From the NCBI RefSeq assembly GCF_001375495.1, contig NZ_LN831058.1, positions 124,001 through 188,000 on the forward strand: a stretch of 64,000 nt of DNA, read 5' to 3'. Positions 1 through 8,083 of this stretch are shown here, in pieces; positions within the stretch are counted from its first letter, which is position 1; every line of letters starts with the position of its first letter. This stretch comes from Flaviflexus massiliensis (GTDB lineage Bacteria; Actinomycetota; Actinomycetes; Actinomycetales; Actinomycetaceae). Position numbers and translations under genes: made by a program. The notes beneath the pieces were generated by a model. It was given only the letters and a program-made list of their open reading frames with translations. It made no database searches and was not told the DNA's origin.

Positions 1-369
1 GTGGGTGCCGTCCGTATCGTCGCCGGCATTGGCATGGCCCTTGGAAAGAAGCCCCGCATCGCAGCCCTCACCCTTGCTGGCACCGAGCTTGCCCTCGGTG
101 CTGTCCGCAATCCGGTTTGGCTGTCGGAGGGTGAAGAACGCAAGCAGCACATCGCTGGGCTCGTGAGCTCAATCGGCCTCGCCGGTGGTGCACTCGTGGC
201 AGCCGGTGACCGCCGCGGCAAGCCCTCGCTCGGATGGCGCCTTGAGAACCACCGTTCGCACAAGGATGACCTGAACGCGCTGGCAGAGGACTACGAAATC
301 CGTCTTGACGAACAACGGGCTAAACTTGAAGACAAAATCGCCAAGGTCAAGGAGAAGGCAAAGTCTTAA
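1..369 (+). CDS. DoxX-family membrane protein, 3' part (gene cut by window edge)
   Basis: The frame is open from base 1 to a TAA at 367-369, so the true start lies outside the window and the GTG at base 1 is probably an internal valine. The 122 visible residues contain two hydrophobic stretches (about 1-35 and 48-66), a DRRGKPSLGWRLENH segment typical of actinobacterial DoxX-like proteins, and a charged, probably coiled-coil tail. DoxX proteins are small four-helix membrane proteins of uncertain function, and a DoxX-like gene is often found just before aroA in actinobacteria. An excellent ribosome-binding sequence (GGAGAAGG, 351-358) sits inside its last codons and points to translation of aroA. 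Confidence 0.6.
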   Translation: MGAVRIVAGIGMALGKKPRIAALTLAGTELALGAVRNPVWLSEGEERKQHIAGLVSSIGLAGGALVAAGDRRGKPSLGWRLENHRSHKDDLNALAEDYEIRLDEQRAKLEDKIAKVKEKAKS

Positions 370-1652
370 GCAGAAGTTCAGCTCCGCTCGACCCGTGGCC
401 GGCTCCCTATCGGGAACAACCGGTTCGCGGGCTCGTTACTGTTCCAGGGTCGAAGTCGCTGACGGCCCGGCAGCTTGTTATTTCCGCTCTCGCATCAAAG
501 CCCTCCACGATTGAGGGGGCACTGCGTTCGCGAGACACCGATCTCATGATCGAAGCCTTGCAGAAAATGGGGATCACGATCGATGTGGAGCAGGAATCGC
601 TCACCATCACCCCCGGCCCCCTGACGGGTGCCAGCATCGATGTCGGGCTGGCAGGAACCGTGTATCGGTTCCTCGTTGCCGCATCGGTTCTCGCCTCGGG
701 TCCCGTCCATTTCGACGGCGATGAGGCTATGTACGCTCGCCCGATCGAGCCAGTGCTCGATGCCTTAGAGCAGTTGGGTGCAACGATTGATGCGGGGGTT
801 GGTCCCAAGGGAAGAACCCTGCCTCTCACCGTCACCGGCCCCGTCAAGGGTTCTTCGGTCACGGTCGATTCATCCGGTTCCTCGCAGTTCCTGACCTCGC
901 TCCTGCTGGTCGGCTCGCAGCTACCGGACGGTCTCACAATCAATCTCACAGGTGACCAGATCCCGTCCCTGCCCCACGTGGAGATGACGATCGATGCTCT
1001 GCGCCGGGCCGGCGCCACCATCGACGTCCGCCGCGATCCCATCTCGTTCACGGTTGCCCCCGGCGCCCTGAACCCGGGCCGGGTCACGATCGAACCGGAC
1101 CTGTCGAACGCCTCCCCGTTCCTCGCCGCAGCGGCGGTCACGGGTGGTTCCGTCTCGGTCCCCCACTGGCCCACGTCCACCACCCAGGGTGGTGCCCAGA
1201 TCATTCCGATCCTGGAGATGATGGGAGCAACATCATCCCTCAAGGATGGTGTCATGACCGTCACCGGCACCGGCACACTCAAGGGCATTGACCAGGACAT
1301 GAGTGAGTGCGGGGAACTGACCCCCACGGTTGCGGCCGTGGCCGCTCTCGCGGGCACCCCCACACGTCTTTCGGGAATTGCTCACCTGCGCGGTCACGAA
1401 ACCGACCGACTGGCAGCCATCTCCACCGAAATCACAAAGCTGGGTGGCACGTGCGTGGAGACCCGCGACGGGCTCTACATCGAGCCGGCACCGCTCACGG
1501 GCGGGATCGTGGATTCCTACGAGGACCACCGCATGGCAACGTTCGGTGCGATCCTTGGTTTGCGTGTGGAAGGACTGTCCGTCAAGGACATTGCCTGCAC
1601 GTCCAAGACCCTCCCCGACTTCCCCAGCATGTGGGCGCAGCTCGTTCAATGA
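366..1652 (+). CDS. aroA: 3-phosphoshikimate 1-carboxyvinyltransferase (EPSP synthase)
   Basis: Shikimate-pathway enzyme that joins phosphoenolpyruvate to shikimate-3-phosphate in the cytoplasm. Visible signatures are the substrate motif PGSKSLTARQ (444-473), LAGTVYRF, SGSSQFLTS, RGHETDRL near the C-terminus and EDHRMATFGA. The first ATG in frame is at 546, but starting there would remove the essential PGSKS lysine. Family-like sequence (WPAPYREQPVRG) begins at 396, and the frame is open from 330 with no ATG, GTG or TTG before 546. I place the start near 366 because a ribosome-binding sequence (351-358) lies 7 bases upstream and the gene would overlap the DoxX stop. That gives about 428 residues, normal for the family. 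The exact start is unresolved. The 3' end overlaps rsgA by 4 bases (ATGA). Confidence 0.9.
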   Translation, partial: LSRSSAPLDPWPAPYREQPVRGLVTVPGSKSLTARQLVISALASKPSTIEGALRSRDTDLMIEALQKMGITIDVEQESLTITPGPLTGASIDVGLAGTVYRFLVAASVLASGPVHFDGDEAMYARPIEPVLDALEQLGATIDAGVGPKGRTLPLTVTGPVKGSSVTVDSSGSSQFLTSLLLVGSQLPDGLTINLTGDQIPSLPHVEMTIDALRRAGATIDVRRDPISFTVAPGALNPGRVTIEPDLSNASPFLAAAAVTGGSVSVPHWPTSTTQGGAQIIPILEMMGATSSLKDGVMTVTGTGTLKGIDQDMSECGELTPTVAAVAALAGTPTRLSGIAHLRGHETDRLAAISTEITKLGGTCVETRDGLYIEPAPLTGGIVDSYEDHRMATFGAILGLRVEGLSVKDIACTSKTLPDFPSMWAQLVQ

Positions 1653-2656
1653 GGGATACGGGTACGGACGATCCCCGGGTTCGTGTGCGCCCCAATCGGC
1701 GCGGCTCACGACCCCGGACCAAAATCCGTCCTGACTTTGAGGATGCTCTAACCGCCCGGGTATACAGGGTTGACCGCGGCCGCTACCACCTCGTCATGGA
1801 GGATGGTACGGCCGTGGTCGCGGTCAAGGCACGCGAGCTCGGCCGGGGCTCGATCGTTGTGGGTGACCAGGTGTCCGTCGTCGGTGACACAAGCGGGAAG
1901 AAAGACACTCTCGCTCGCATTGTCCGTGTGCTCCCCCGCTCCGGCATGCTCCGCCGGACCGCCGAGGAGGGGGAAGCGGCAGGCACCGAGCGGGTCATTG
2001 TCGCCAATGCCGACAAGCTCCTCATCATCACCGCTCTGGCACAACCCGAGCCCCGCACCGGCATGATCGACCGGTGCCTTGTTGCCGCCTACGACGGCGG
2101 AATGGAACCCATTCTCGTCCTCACAAAATCGGACCTGGCAGACCCCGCTCCCCTGCTCGACCACTACCGCGGACTGGATTTAACGGTGGTCTCCACGTTT
2201 ATCAACGAAGAAACCGGCCAAACCGATGGTGTCGACGATGTCGCCACCATCGTCCAAGGCCACATTTCAGTTCTCGTAGGCCACTCCGGGGTTGGCAAGT
2301 CGACCCTGATCAACGCCCTCGTGCCCGAAGCCGAACGAGCAACCGGCCAGGTCAATGCGGTGACCGGCCGCGGCAGACACACGTCTTCTTCCGCGATCGG
2401 TTTCGATCTGACGGGAGGCGGCATCATCATCGACACCCCCGGTGTTCGGTCATTTGGTCTCGCCCATGTCGAACCCAACATGCTCCTCGAGGCCTTCCCG
2501 GATCTGCTGGAGCTGTCAGAAGACTGCCCGCGCGGATGCTCCCATGCGGCGACCGAGCCGGAATGCATGCTCGATACCGCAACCGGGGTGACCGCGGTCC
2601 GTGTCGATTCCTACCGCAGGCTTCTCGAAGCACGGCACAACGCCGAACAGTTCTGA
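1649..2656 (+). CDS. rsgA: Ribosome small subunit-dependent GTPase A
   Basis: Circularly permuted GTPase that helps late maturation of the 30S ribosomal subunit. The N-terminal OB-fold (about residues 30-95) is followed by G motifs in permuted order: LTKSDL (G4), GHSGVGKST (G1/P-loop) and DTPGVRSFG (G3). A zinc-binding segment follows near residue 290, with cysteines and histidine in CPRGCSH and a later cysteine. The start is the ATG at 1649, which overlaps the aroA stop as ATGA, so the two genes are translationally coupled. Length 335 residues, normal for the family. The first 20 residues are basic and poorly conserved. The aroA-rsgA pairing is common in actinobacteria. Confidence 0.93.
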   Translation: MRDTGTDDPRVRVRPNRRGSRPRTKIRPDFEDALTARVYRVDRGRYHLVMEDGTAVVAVKARELGRGSIVVGDQVSVVGDTSGKKDTLARIVRVLPRSGMLRRTAEEGEAAGTERVIVANADKLLIITALAQPEPRTGMIDRCLVAAYDGGMEPILVLTKSDLADPAPLLDHYRGLDLTVVSTFINEETGQTDGVDDVATIVQGHISVLVGHSGVGKSTLINALVPEAERATGQVNAVTGRGRHTSSSAIGFDLTGGGIIIDTPGVRSFGLAHVEPNMLLEAFPDLLELSEDCPRGCSHAATEPECMLDTATGVTAVRVDSYRRLLEARHNAEQF

Positions 2657-2765
2657 GCTACTACCGAGCTGCCAAATAGCCGCACCCGGTCCGCTCGTCC
2701 AGTGATTGCCGTTCGTGACGCGGTCCCGCTTGTTGGCGCTGGGCCACGAGTGCCCCGTTGTCACG

Positions 2766-2778
2766 TAATGTATGTGTC
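2766..2778 (+). promoter_or_regulatory. -10 element and leaderless-type start for hisN
   Basis: TAATGT at 2766-2771 lies exactly 7 bases before the ATG at 2779 and no Shine-Dalgarno sequence is present. This is the geometry of an actinobacterial leaderless promoter, where transcription begins at the start codon. No clear -35 box is visible. Confidence 0.5.
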
Positions 2779-3600
2779 ATGCCATCACTTAACCGTATAG
2801 GCGATGATTTGAGCTTCGCCACCGCCATCATCGATCAGGTGGATGCACTGACGCTTCCCCGTTTCCAGGCTCAGGACTTCACTGTCAGCACCAAGCCGGA
2901 CAACACCGAGGTCACGGAGATTGATATTGCGGCTGAGCAAATGATCCGCTCAATGCTTGGTCGCTCCCGCTCGCGCGACGCCATTCTCGGCGAAGAAGAA
3001 GGCGAGACCGGGACCGCGGCACGGCGCTGGATCATCGACCCGATCGATGGGACCCGCAACTTTGTTCGTGGCGTACCCGTCTGGGCCACTCTGCTCGCTC
3101 TTGAAGAGGATGGAGAGATCGTGATGGGTATTGTCTCCGCTCCCGCCCTACACAGGCGCTGGTGGGCCGGGAGAGGCCTCGGCGCGTTCACGGGCCGCAA
3201 CTGGACCAACGCAAAACGACTGAGCGTTTCCCAAGTCGCACGAGTCGAGGATGCATCCCTGTCCTATTCGTCCATGAGCGGCTGGGCCGAACGTGGACAG
3301 CTACGCGGTTTCCTGCGCTTGGCCGAAGAATGCTGGCGCAACCGCGCCTACGGTGACTTCTGGTCCTACATGCTCCTTGCCGAAGGAGCCGTCGACATTG
3401 CGTGCGAGCCTGAGCTGGAAGTGTATGACATGGCGGCGCTGGTTCCGATCGTGACCGAAGCCGGTGGAACATTCACATCGGTCGACGGGGAGCCTGGCGT
3501 GCGCGGCGGTAACGCCTTCGCCACGAATGGTCTTCTCCACGAGGAGGCCCTCGCCCTGCTTCATTCCGTCTCCGATGGTGAGGGCCAAGCGCGAGCCTAG
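2779..3600 (+). CDS. hisN: Histidinol-phosphatase, inositol monophosphatase family
   Basis: Member of the magnesium- and lithium-sensitive phosphomonoesterase family. In actinobacteria the member next to aroA/rsgA usually dephosphorylates histidinol phosphate in histidine synthesis. Metal-binding motifs are visible: the EEEGE acidic cluster (about residues 70-75) and WIIDPIDGTRNFVRG (about 84-98), plus the later EVYDMAAL segment. I start at the ATG at 2779 (273 residues) rather than the TTG at 2758 because a -10 hexamer ends 7 bases before it and the ribosome-binding sequence is missing. The histidinol phosphate substrate is inferred from context; a broader inositol-phosphatase role is possible. 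Confidence 0.82.
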   Translation: MPSLNRIGDDLSFATAIIDQVDALTLPRFQAQDFTVSTKPDNTEVTEIDIAAEQMIRSMLGRSRSRDAILGEEEGETGTAARRWIIDPIDGTRNFVRGVPVWATLLALEEDGEIVMGIVSAPALHRRWWAGRGLGAFTGRNWTNAKRLSVSQVARVEDASLSYSSMSGWAERGQLRGFLRLAEECWRNRAYGDFWSYMLLAEGAVDIACEPELEVYDMAALVPIVTEAGGTFTSVDGEPGVRGGNAFATNGLLHEEALALLHSVSDGEGQARA

Positions 3601-3662
3601 GTGGGAGCCTGTGAGCGGGCGGCTCCGACATCGCTCCCCCGCTCTTCTCACCTTCCCACCAC

Positions 3663-4118
3663 CTACTCGCTGTAGCCGCGGAGCTCCTCTGCGAGCCGTA
3701 GGCGCTCGCTAGGGTGATACCAGAGCATCTCCCAGCCCGCGAGTGCATCGAAAGCCTCCTCGCTCCCCTGGCGGGCCGCTAGAACATCCGGGGATGCATC
3801 CTGTTCATCAGTGAAGATCGCCGCCACTTTGGACCAGGCTACGGGCTGGTTGATGATGACGAGGGACGGATCATCGGGGTCTGCACCCTCCGTGATCTCA
3901 GCATCCGCAGCAACGACCAATCGGAATGGTTCGCCTTTCACGTGACGTAGATTGTCGTCCGATGCAGCCAGTTGGGCAATGAGATCGTGCTCTTCGTCAT
4001 CTTCGCCCGGGAACATCCTCTTAAGCCCCTCAGTGACCGTGTGGGCCTGCGTGGGTGCGAGCTGATGCTTACTCAGATCCGTGTGCTCAATGGAAAAGAA
4101 CACCCTTGCTATTGCCAT
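3663..4118 (-). CDS. DUF6912-like protein of unknown function
   Basis: A 151-residue acidic soluble protein with no signal peptide or membrane segment. It begins with a short beta-like strand (ARVFFSIEHTDL), then LAPTQAHTVTEGLKRMF, an acidic EDDEEHD stretch, and RLVVAADAEI. That order resembles the DUF6912 family of actinobacteria; the assignment is by memory of the pattern and is tentative. It is convergent with hisN (62-base gap) and divergent from the BldC-like gene. GAGG about 8 bases before the ATG at 4118 is a plausible ribosome-binding site. No biochemical role can be given. Confidence 0.7.
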   Translation of the reverse strand: MAIARVFFSIEHTDLSKHQLAPTQAHTVTEGLKRMFPGEDDEEHDLIAQLAASDDNLRHVKGEPFRLVVAADAEITEGADPDDPSLVIINQPVAWSKVAAIFTDEQDASPDVLAARQGSEEAFDALAGWEMLWYHPSERLRLAEELRGYSE

Positions 4119-4211
4119 CCCTCAACCTCGCATATTCTTCCCGATTTTCCAGCACGATCTTGTCGACTCGCGTAAAACCTTAATCATTCCTGATAGAGGA
4201 ATGCCATACAA

Positions 4212-4240
4212 TTTACTCTGATACTAGCAAGATGTACTGT
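4212..4240 (+). promoter_or_regulatory. Candidate promoter of the BldC-like gene
   Basis: TTTACT (4212-4217), a 17-base spacer and TACTGT (4235-4240) make a good sigma-70-type promoter in an unusually AT-rich 249-base intergenic stretch (4119-4367). Transcription would start near 4247, leaving a leader of about 120 bases. A TTGACA at 4275-4280 is a second possible -35 box but has no good -10 partner. Confidence 0.45.
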
Positions 4241-4367
4241 TAAGTATTTGAACGCACTTTGTCAGTCGTCCCGATTGACAATATCTAAGAAGAAACACTC
4301 TCGGACTGCTTTGAGTCCTTCCGGCTTACGGTGGTCACGAGGGTAACGAAACCGGAGATCGCATATC

Positions 4368-4571
4368 ATGGCCACAAAATTTATGACGATTGCCGATGTC
4401 GCTGAGACCCTCAACGTTTCAACGGCTCAGGTGAGATCACTTATTCATACGGGCACTCTCCCCGCCATCCAGGTTGGTGGACGCGGACAGTGGCGTATTG
4501 AGCAGACCATTCTTGATAAGTACATCGAGGACGGCTACGAGCGCACCCGCCGCCGGGTGCAGGAACAGTAA
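4368..4571 (+). CDS. BldC-like / excisionase-type helix-turn-helix protein
   Basis: A 67-residue protein that is almost entirely a MerR-like winged helix-turn-helix: MTIADVAETLNVSTAQVRSL forms the helix-turn-helix, followed by the wing motif LPAIQVGGRGQWRIE and a short basic C-terminal helix. Proteins of this type (BldC, excisionase family) bind direct repeats in promoters and regulate development or housekeeping genes in actinobacteria. GGAG lies 14 bases before the ATG. The gene stands alone between its own promoter and a strong terminator, and targets cannot be read from the sequence. A second member of the class lies at 44565-44774. Confidence 0.85.
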   Translation: MATKFMTIADVAETLNVSTAQVRSLIHTGTLPAIQVGGRGQWRIEQTILDKYIEDGYERTRRRVQEQ

Positions 4572-4588
4572 AACACTGACTCTCAAGG

Positions 4589-4613
4589 ATGGGGCCACCG
4601 CTAGTGGCCCCAT
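4589..4613 (+). terminator. Intrinsic terminator after the BldC-like gene
   Basis: A perfect 10-base-pair stem (4589-4598 with 4604-4613, core GGGGCCAC/GTGGCCCC) with a 5-base loop, followed by a T-rich stretch, 18 bases after the stop codon. Confidence 0.8.
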
Positions 4614-4628
4614 TACTTTATCCACAAC

Positions 4629-4644
4629 ACCGGTTCCAACCGGT
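4629..4644. repeat. Inverted repeat overlapping a -35 region
   Basis: ACCGGTT and AACCGGT (7 bases each, 2-base centre) form a perfect dyad directly upstream of and touching the candidate -35 box TTGATG (4644-4649). The position is suitable for a transcription-factor operator. Confidence 0.4.
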
Positions 4645-4672
4645 TGATGAGCTTTCGAACCGTATTAATAAT
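4644..4672 (+). promoter_or_regulatory. Candidate promoter of the Rv3235-family gene
   Basis: TTGATG (4644-4649), a 17-base spacer and AATAAT (4667-4672; TAATAA one base earlier is equally possible). A second dyad, CATCTAC-N6-GTAGATG (4683-4702), lies at the predicted transcript start and would fold into a hairpin in the 5' leader. Confidence 0.4.
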
Positions 4673-4734
4673 GGCCATAAATCATCTACAAAGGCGTAGA
4701 TGAACAGTATCGGACAGAGAGACAATGATGGCTC

Positions 4735-5148
4735 ATGACTTATCATTACGAAGATGAAGAAGCTCGAAATAGACATATAGTACCATCTCCTGCTCTTCAG
4801 GTTATTCCCGATGCAGAAGCGTCACTTCCCGACCCAAAGCACGTGGCTGAGCGGATCGCTCTCGCGGCTGTCGAGGTGATGTCTGGGCATCGGTCTGTGC
4901 GACAGCTGCAAAGATGGCTCGCCCCTCACATTTACGTCGAGTTGGCACGCTCCGCGGGCCTCCAGTCCCGCATGAAGAAACTGACCCGATTACCCGGGCG
5001 GGTGATGAACTCCCGCGTCTGCGTTCCCAAGCAGGGTGTCTGCGAAGCCAGCGTCGTCATCTGGGACATGACCCGTCCCCGTGCCTGCGCTGTCCGCCTC
5101 GAACTGCATCGTGGCAGGTGGCGAGCTAACGCACTCGACATCATCTAA
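4735..5148 (+). CDS. Rv3235-family protein
   Basis: A 137-residue protein without signal peptide or membrane helix. The N-terminal 45 residues are variable and acidic. The conserved part (about 46-137) contains VEVMSGHRSVRQLQRWL, a basic region, and a C-terminal sheet ending in RRWRANALDII-like sequence (GRWRANALDII here). This pattern and the place next to secA match the actinobacterial Rv3235 family, whose function is unknown. The gene is convergent with secA and separated from it by a long stem-loop. The start at 4735 has only a weak upstream purine run; ATG codons at 4725 and 4728 are in other frames. Confidence 0.78.
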   Translation: MTYHYEDEEARNRHIVPSPALQVIPDAEASLPDPKHVAERIALAAVEVMSGHRSVRQLQRWLAPHIYVELARSAGLQSRMKKLTRLPGRVMNSRVCVPKQGVCEASVVIWDMTRPRACAVRLELHRGRWRANALDII

Positions 5149-5219
5149 TGCCCCGTATCTAGCACCCCAAATCCAGCCGCCCAACACATTCGGTCTGCAC
5201 TCACGGCTCTTCTCTTAGA

Positions 5220-5267
5220 AAGCAAGCACCGCGAACCCCAGTCTCCTCGGGTTCGCGGTGTTTGCTT
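5220..5267. terminator. Bidirectional terminator between the Rv3235-family gene and secA
   Basis: A 19-base-pair, essentially perfect stem (5220-5238 with 5249-5267) and a 10-base loop between convergent genes. The outer part is A/T-rich on both sides, so it can serve both strands. Confidence 0.85.
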
Positions 5268-5275
5268 ACGTGTGT

Positions 5276-7987
5276 TTAGCGGTTGCGCTTCTTCGCTGCG
5301 CGGCGCTGGGCACGGTTCTGGCCTGCCGCTGCCGGCTGCGCACCGGTCGAGTCTTCCTGGTTCGTGCGGAACTTCGACTGCGGGCGGGTGATGGACAGCA
5401 CCTTGTCGGCTGCTTCCTGCCTGCGTGCCATGGCGATCGTCTCGTCATCCGTTTCGACCGAAGAGATCGCTGCCTTCGCTTCCGCTTCAGCATCCGAAGG
5501 GAGCTTGAGCCCGAACAGGTAGCGGGCAGTTTCTTCCTTGATGGAGGCGGACATGGCCTTGAACATGTCGTACCCTTCCCGCTTGTACTCGACAAGGGGG
5601 TTGCGTTGGGCCATGGCCCGCAGGCCAATGCCTTCCTTCAGGTAGTCCATCTCGTACAGGTGCTCGCGCCACTTGCGGTCGAGGACAGTGAGGAGAACGC
5701 GTCGTTCAATCTCTCTCATCTGCTCCTCCCCGAACTCGGCTTCACGATCCTCGTATTGGGCGTGAATGTCGTCGTCGAATTCGGCGTTGAGGCGCTCGAC
5801 CGTCAGACGGTTCTGTGCCCCCACGTCCTCGAGGAGCTCGTCTGGGGTGATCGAGGGACGGAACACGGTCTTCATGTCGTTCCACAGCTCGTTCAGCTTC
5901 CAGTCCGTCGGATCACCGGCGGTGTGGCCTGCGACGACGTCCGAGACCACCTGGGAGAGGTAGGACTGGATCGAGTCAGCCAGGTCTTCACCTTCGAGGA
6001 TCTCCCGGCGTTCCTTGTAGACGGCGGTACGCTGGTCGTTCATCACATCGTCGTACTTGAGGACGTTCTTGCGGGTCTCGGCGTTGCGTGCCTCGATAGT
6101 GGTCTGTGCGGACTCGATGGTCTTGGCGAGGATCTTGAACTCGAGCGGCTCGTCCTCACGCTGGCGATCGGAGGCCAGCAGGCGGCCTGCGAGGTTGGAG
6201 GCAAAGAGCCTCATGAGATCGTCTTCAAGGGACAGGTAGAAGCGGGACTCCCCAGGGTCCCCCTGACGTCCCGAACGTCCGCGCAGCTGGTTGTCGATAC
6301 GGCGGGACTCGTGGCGTTCCGAACCCAACACGTAGAGCCCACCCAGTTCGGTGACCTCGTCGTGTTCGCGCTTGACCGCTTCCTTCGCGGCTTCGAGCAC
6401 GGCCGGCCAGGCCGCCTCGTACTCTTCGGGATTCGCAGCCGGGTCGAGGCCCTTGGCTTCCATCTGTTCCACGGCGAGGAACTCGGCGTTGCCACCGAGC
6501 ATGATGTCCGTACCGCGGCCCGCCATGTTCGTCGCAACCGTGACGGCGCCCTTGCGGCCGGCCATGGCCACCACCGCTGCCTCGCGCTTGTGGAACTTGG
6601 CGTTGAGCACTTCGTGCTTGATCTTGGCGCGCTTGAGTTCGCGGGAGATCACTTCGGACTTTTCCACCGAGGTGGTGCCCACGAGGACGGGCTGACCCTT
6701 CTCGTGCCGTTCGGCAATGTCGCGGATGATGGCGGTGAGTTTGCCCTTTTCGGTCGGGTACACGAGGTCGATCTGGTCGATGCGCTGCATATCCCTGTTC
6801 GTCGGGATCGGGACCACACCGATGTCGTAGGTGGAGGCGAATTCTTCGGCCTCGGTCTCTGCCGTACCGGTCATGCCCGAAATCTTCTCGTACAGGCGGA
6901 AGTAGTTCTGGAGGGTGATGGTGGCGAGAGTCTGGTTCTCGGCCTTGATCTTCACGCCTTCCTTCGCTTCGATCGCCTGGTGCATGCCCTCGTTGTAGCG
7001 TCGGCCAGGCAGGACGCGTCCGGTGTGCTCGTCGACGATGAGAACCTCACCGTCCATGACAATATAGTCCTTGTCCTTCTTGAACAGTTCCTTCGCCTTG
7101 ATCGCGTTGTTGATGTAACCGATGAGGGGCGTGTTGGAAGTTTCGTACAGGTTGTCGATGCCGAGCTGATCTTCGATCTTGTCGATTCCCGGCTCGAGGA
7201 TGCCGACGTTACGCTTCTTCTCATCAACTTCGTAGTCGGTGTCCTTACGCAGCTGGTTGATGATGCGGGCGAACTCCGTGTACCACTTGTTCGCATCACC
7301 TTCCGCGGGACCGGAGATGATGAGCGGGGTACGGGCCTCGTCAATAAGAATCGAGTCAACCTCGTCAATGACGGTGAAATAGTGTCCGCGCTGGACGAGC
7401 TCGTCAACCTTCCACGCCATGTTGTCGCGCAGGTAGTCGAAACCAAACTCGTTGTTCGTGCCGTAGGTGATGTCAGCGGCGTACTGTTCGCGGCGCTGCG
7501 CGGGTGTCATGCCGGAGGTGATGCACCCGGTTGTCATGCCAAGGAAGCGGAAGACGCGCCCCATGAGATCGGACTGGTAGGTGGCAAGGTAGTCGTTCAC
7601 GGTAATGACGTGAACACCCTTCCCGGTCAGCGCGTTGAGGTAGGCGGGAAGGGTAGCGACCAGGGTCTTGCCTTCACCGGTCTTCATTTCCGCAATGTTG
7701 CCCATGTGCAGGGCCGCCCCACCCATGATCTGGACCGGGTAGTGACGCTGACCGAGCGTGCGGCGGGCCGCTTCCCGGACCACGGCGAATGCTTCGGGCA
7801 GGAGCTGGTCGAGCGTCTCGCCATCTTCGAGGCGGTCCTTGAACTCGGCCGTCATCCCCTGCAACTCGTCGTCGCTTAATTCGAGGAACGAGTCCTCCAG
7901 TTCGTCAACATGCTTGGCGATCGACTGCAACTTCTTGAGAGTGCGGCCTTCACCGGCACGAAGAATCTTATTGAGAATCTTTGACAC
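5276..7987 (-). CDS. secA: Preprotein translocase ATPase subunit SecA
   Basis: Motor ATPase that drives unfolded preproteins through the SecYEG channel. At 903 residues it is of normal length for an actinobacterial SecA1. Visible features are the Walker A motif [14 protein letters not shown] (about residues 100-115), VITVNDYLA, the Walker B-type [22 protein letters not shown], the preprotein cross-linking domain, [23 protein letters not shown] and [15 protein letters not shown]. The C-terminus ends in a basic [11 protein letters not shown] tail without the zinc-binding SEC-C cysteine cluster seen in many bacteria. The start is a GTG at 7985-7987, with AGGAGT a suitable distance upstream. It is single and monocistronic here. 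Confidence 0.97.
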   Translation of the reverse strand: MSKILNKILRAGEGRTLKKLQSIAKHVDELEDSFLELSDDELQGMTAEFKDRLEDGETLDQLLPEAFAVVREAARRTLGQRHYPVQIMGGAALHMGNIAEMKTGEGKTLVATLPAYLNALTGKGVHVITVNDYLATYQSDLMGRVFRFLGMTTGCITSGMTPAQRREQYAADITYGTNNEFGFDYLRDNMAWKVDELVQRGHYFTVIDEVDSILIDEARTPLIISGPAEGDANKWYTEFARIINQLRKDTDYEVDEKKRNVGILEPGIDKIEDQLGIDNLYETSNTPLIGYINNAIKAKELFKKDKDYIVMDGEVLIVDEHTGRVLPGRRYNEGMHQAIEAKEGVKIKAENQTLATITLQNYFRLYEKISGMTGTAETEAEEFASTYDIGVVPIPTNRDMQRIDQIDLVYPTEKGKLTAIIRDIAERHEKGQPVLVGTTSVEKSEVISRELKRAKIKHEVLNAKFHKREAAVVAMAGRKGAVTVATNMAGRGTDIMLGGNAEFLAVEQMEAKGLDPAANPEEYEAAWPAVLEAAKEAVKREHDEVTELGGLYVLGSERHESRRIDNQLRGRSGRQGDPGESRFYLSLEDDLMRLFASNLAGRLLASDRQREDEPLEFKILAKTIESAQTTIEARNAETRKNVLKYDDVMNDQRTAVYKERREILEGEDLADSIQSYLSQVVSDVVAGHTAGDPTDWKLNELWNDMKTVFRPSITPDELLEDVGAQNRLTVERLNAEFDDDIHAQYEDREAEFGEEQMREIERRVLLTVLDRKWREHLYEMDYLKEGIGLRAMAQRNPLVEYKREGYDMFKAMSASIKEETARYLFGLKLPSDAEAEAKAAISSVETDDETIAMARRQEAADKVLSITRPQSKFRTNQEDSTGAQPAAAGQNRAQRRAAKKRNR

Positions 7988-8020
7988 GAAACTACTCCTG
8001 CGACTAGGTCAACTGAAAAC

Positions 8021-8026
8021 ATTGTA
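8021..8026 (-). promoter_or_regulatory. Candidate -10 box of secA
   Basis: TACAAT on the minus strand, about 33 bases before the secA GTG. No recognisable -35 at 16-18 bases. The leader then carries the AGGAGT ribosome-binding site. Confidence 0.35.
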
Positions 8027-8040
8027 CGGCGTGGAACGCG

Positions 8041-8073
8041 ATCCGCCCGAGTTCGCGTGGAACCCGGGCGGAT
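8041..8073 (-). terminator. Terminator of the nuo operon
   Basis: ATCCGCCCG (8041-8049) pairs perfectly with CGGGCGGAT (8065-8073) around a 15-base loop, 10 bases past the stop of the last gene of the nuo operon. There is no strong U-tract, so efficiency is uncertain. Confidence 0.5.
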
Positions 8074-8083
8074 AATTCGGCGA

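Noticed and set aside
4368-4571. Prophage excisionase
   Set aside because: The fold is excisionase-like, but no integrase, attachment site or phage gene is nearby; BldC-like proteins share the fold.
5258-7879. 873-residue open frame on the plus strand opposite secA
   Set aside because: It is a mirror of secA caused by high GC at third codon positions. The translation has no recognisable domain and secA has clear SecA motifs along the whole length.
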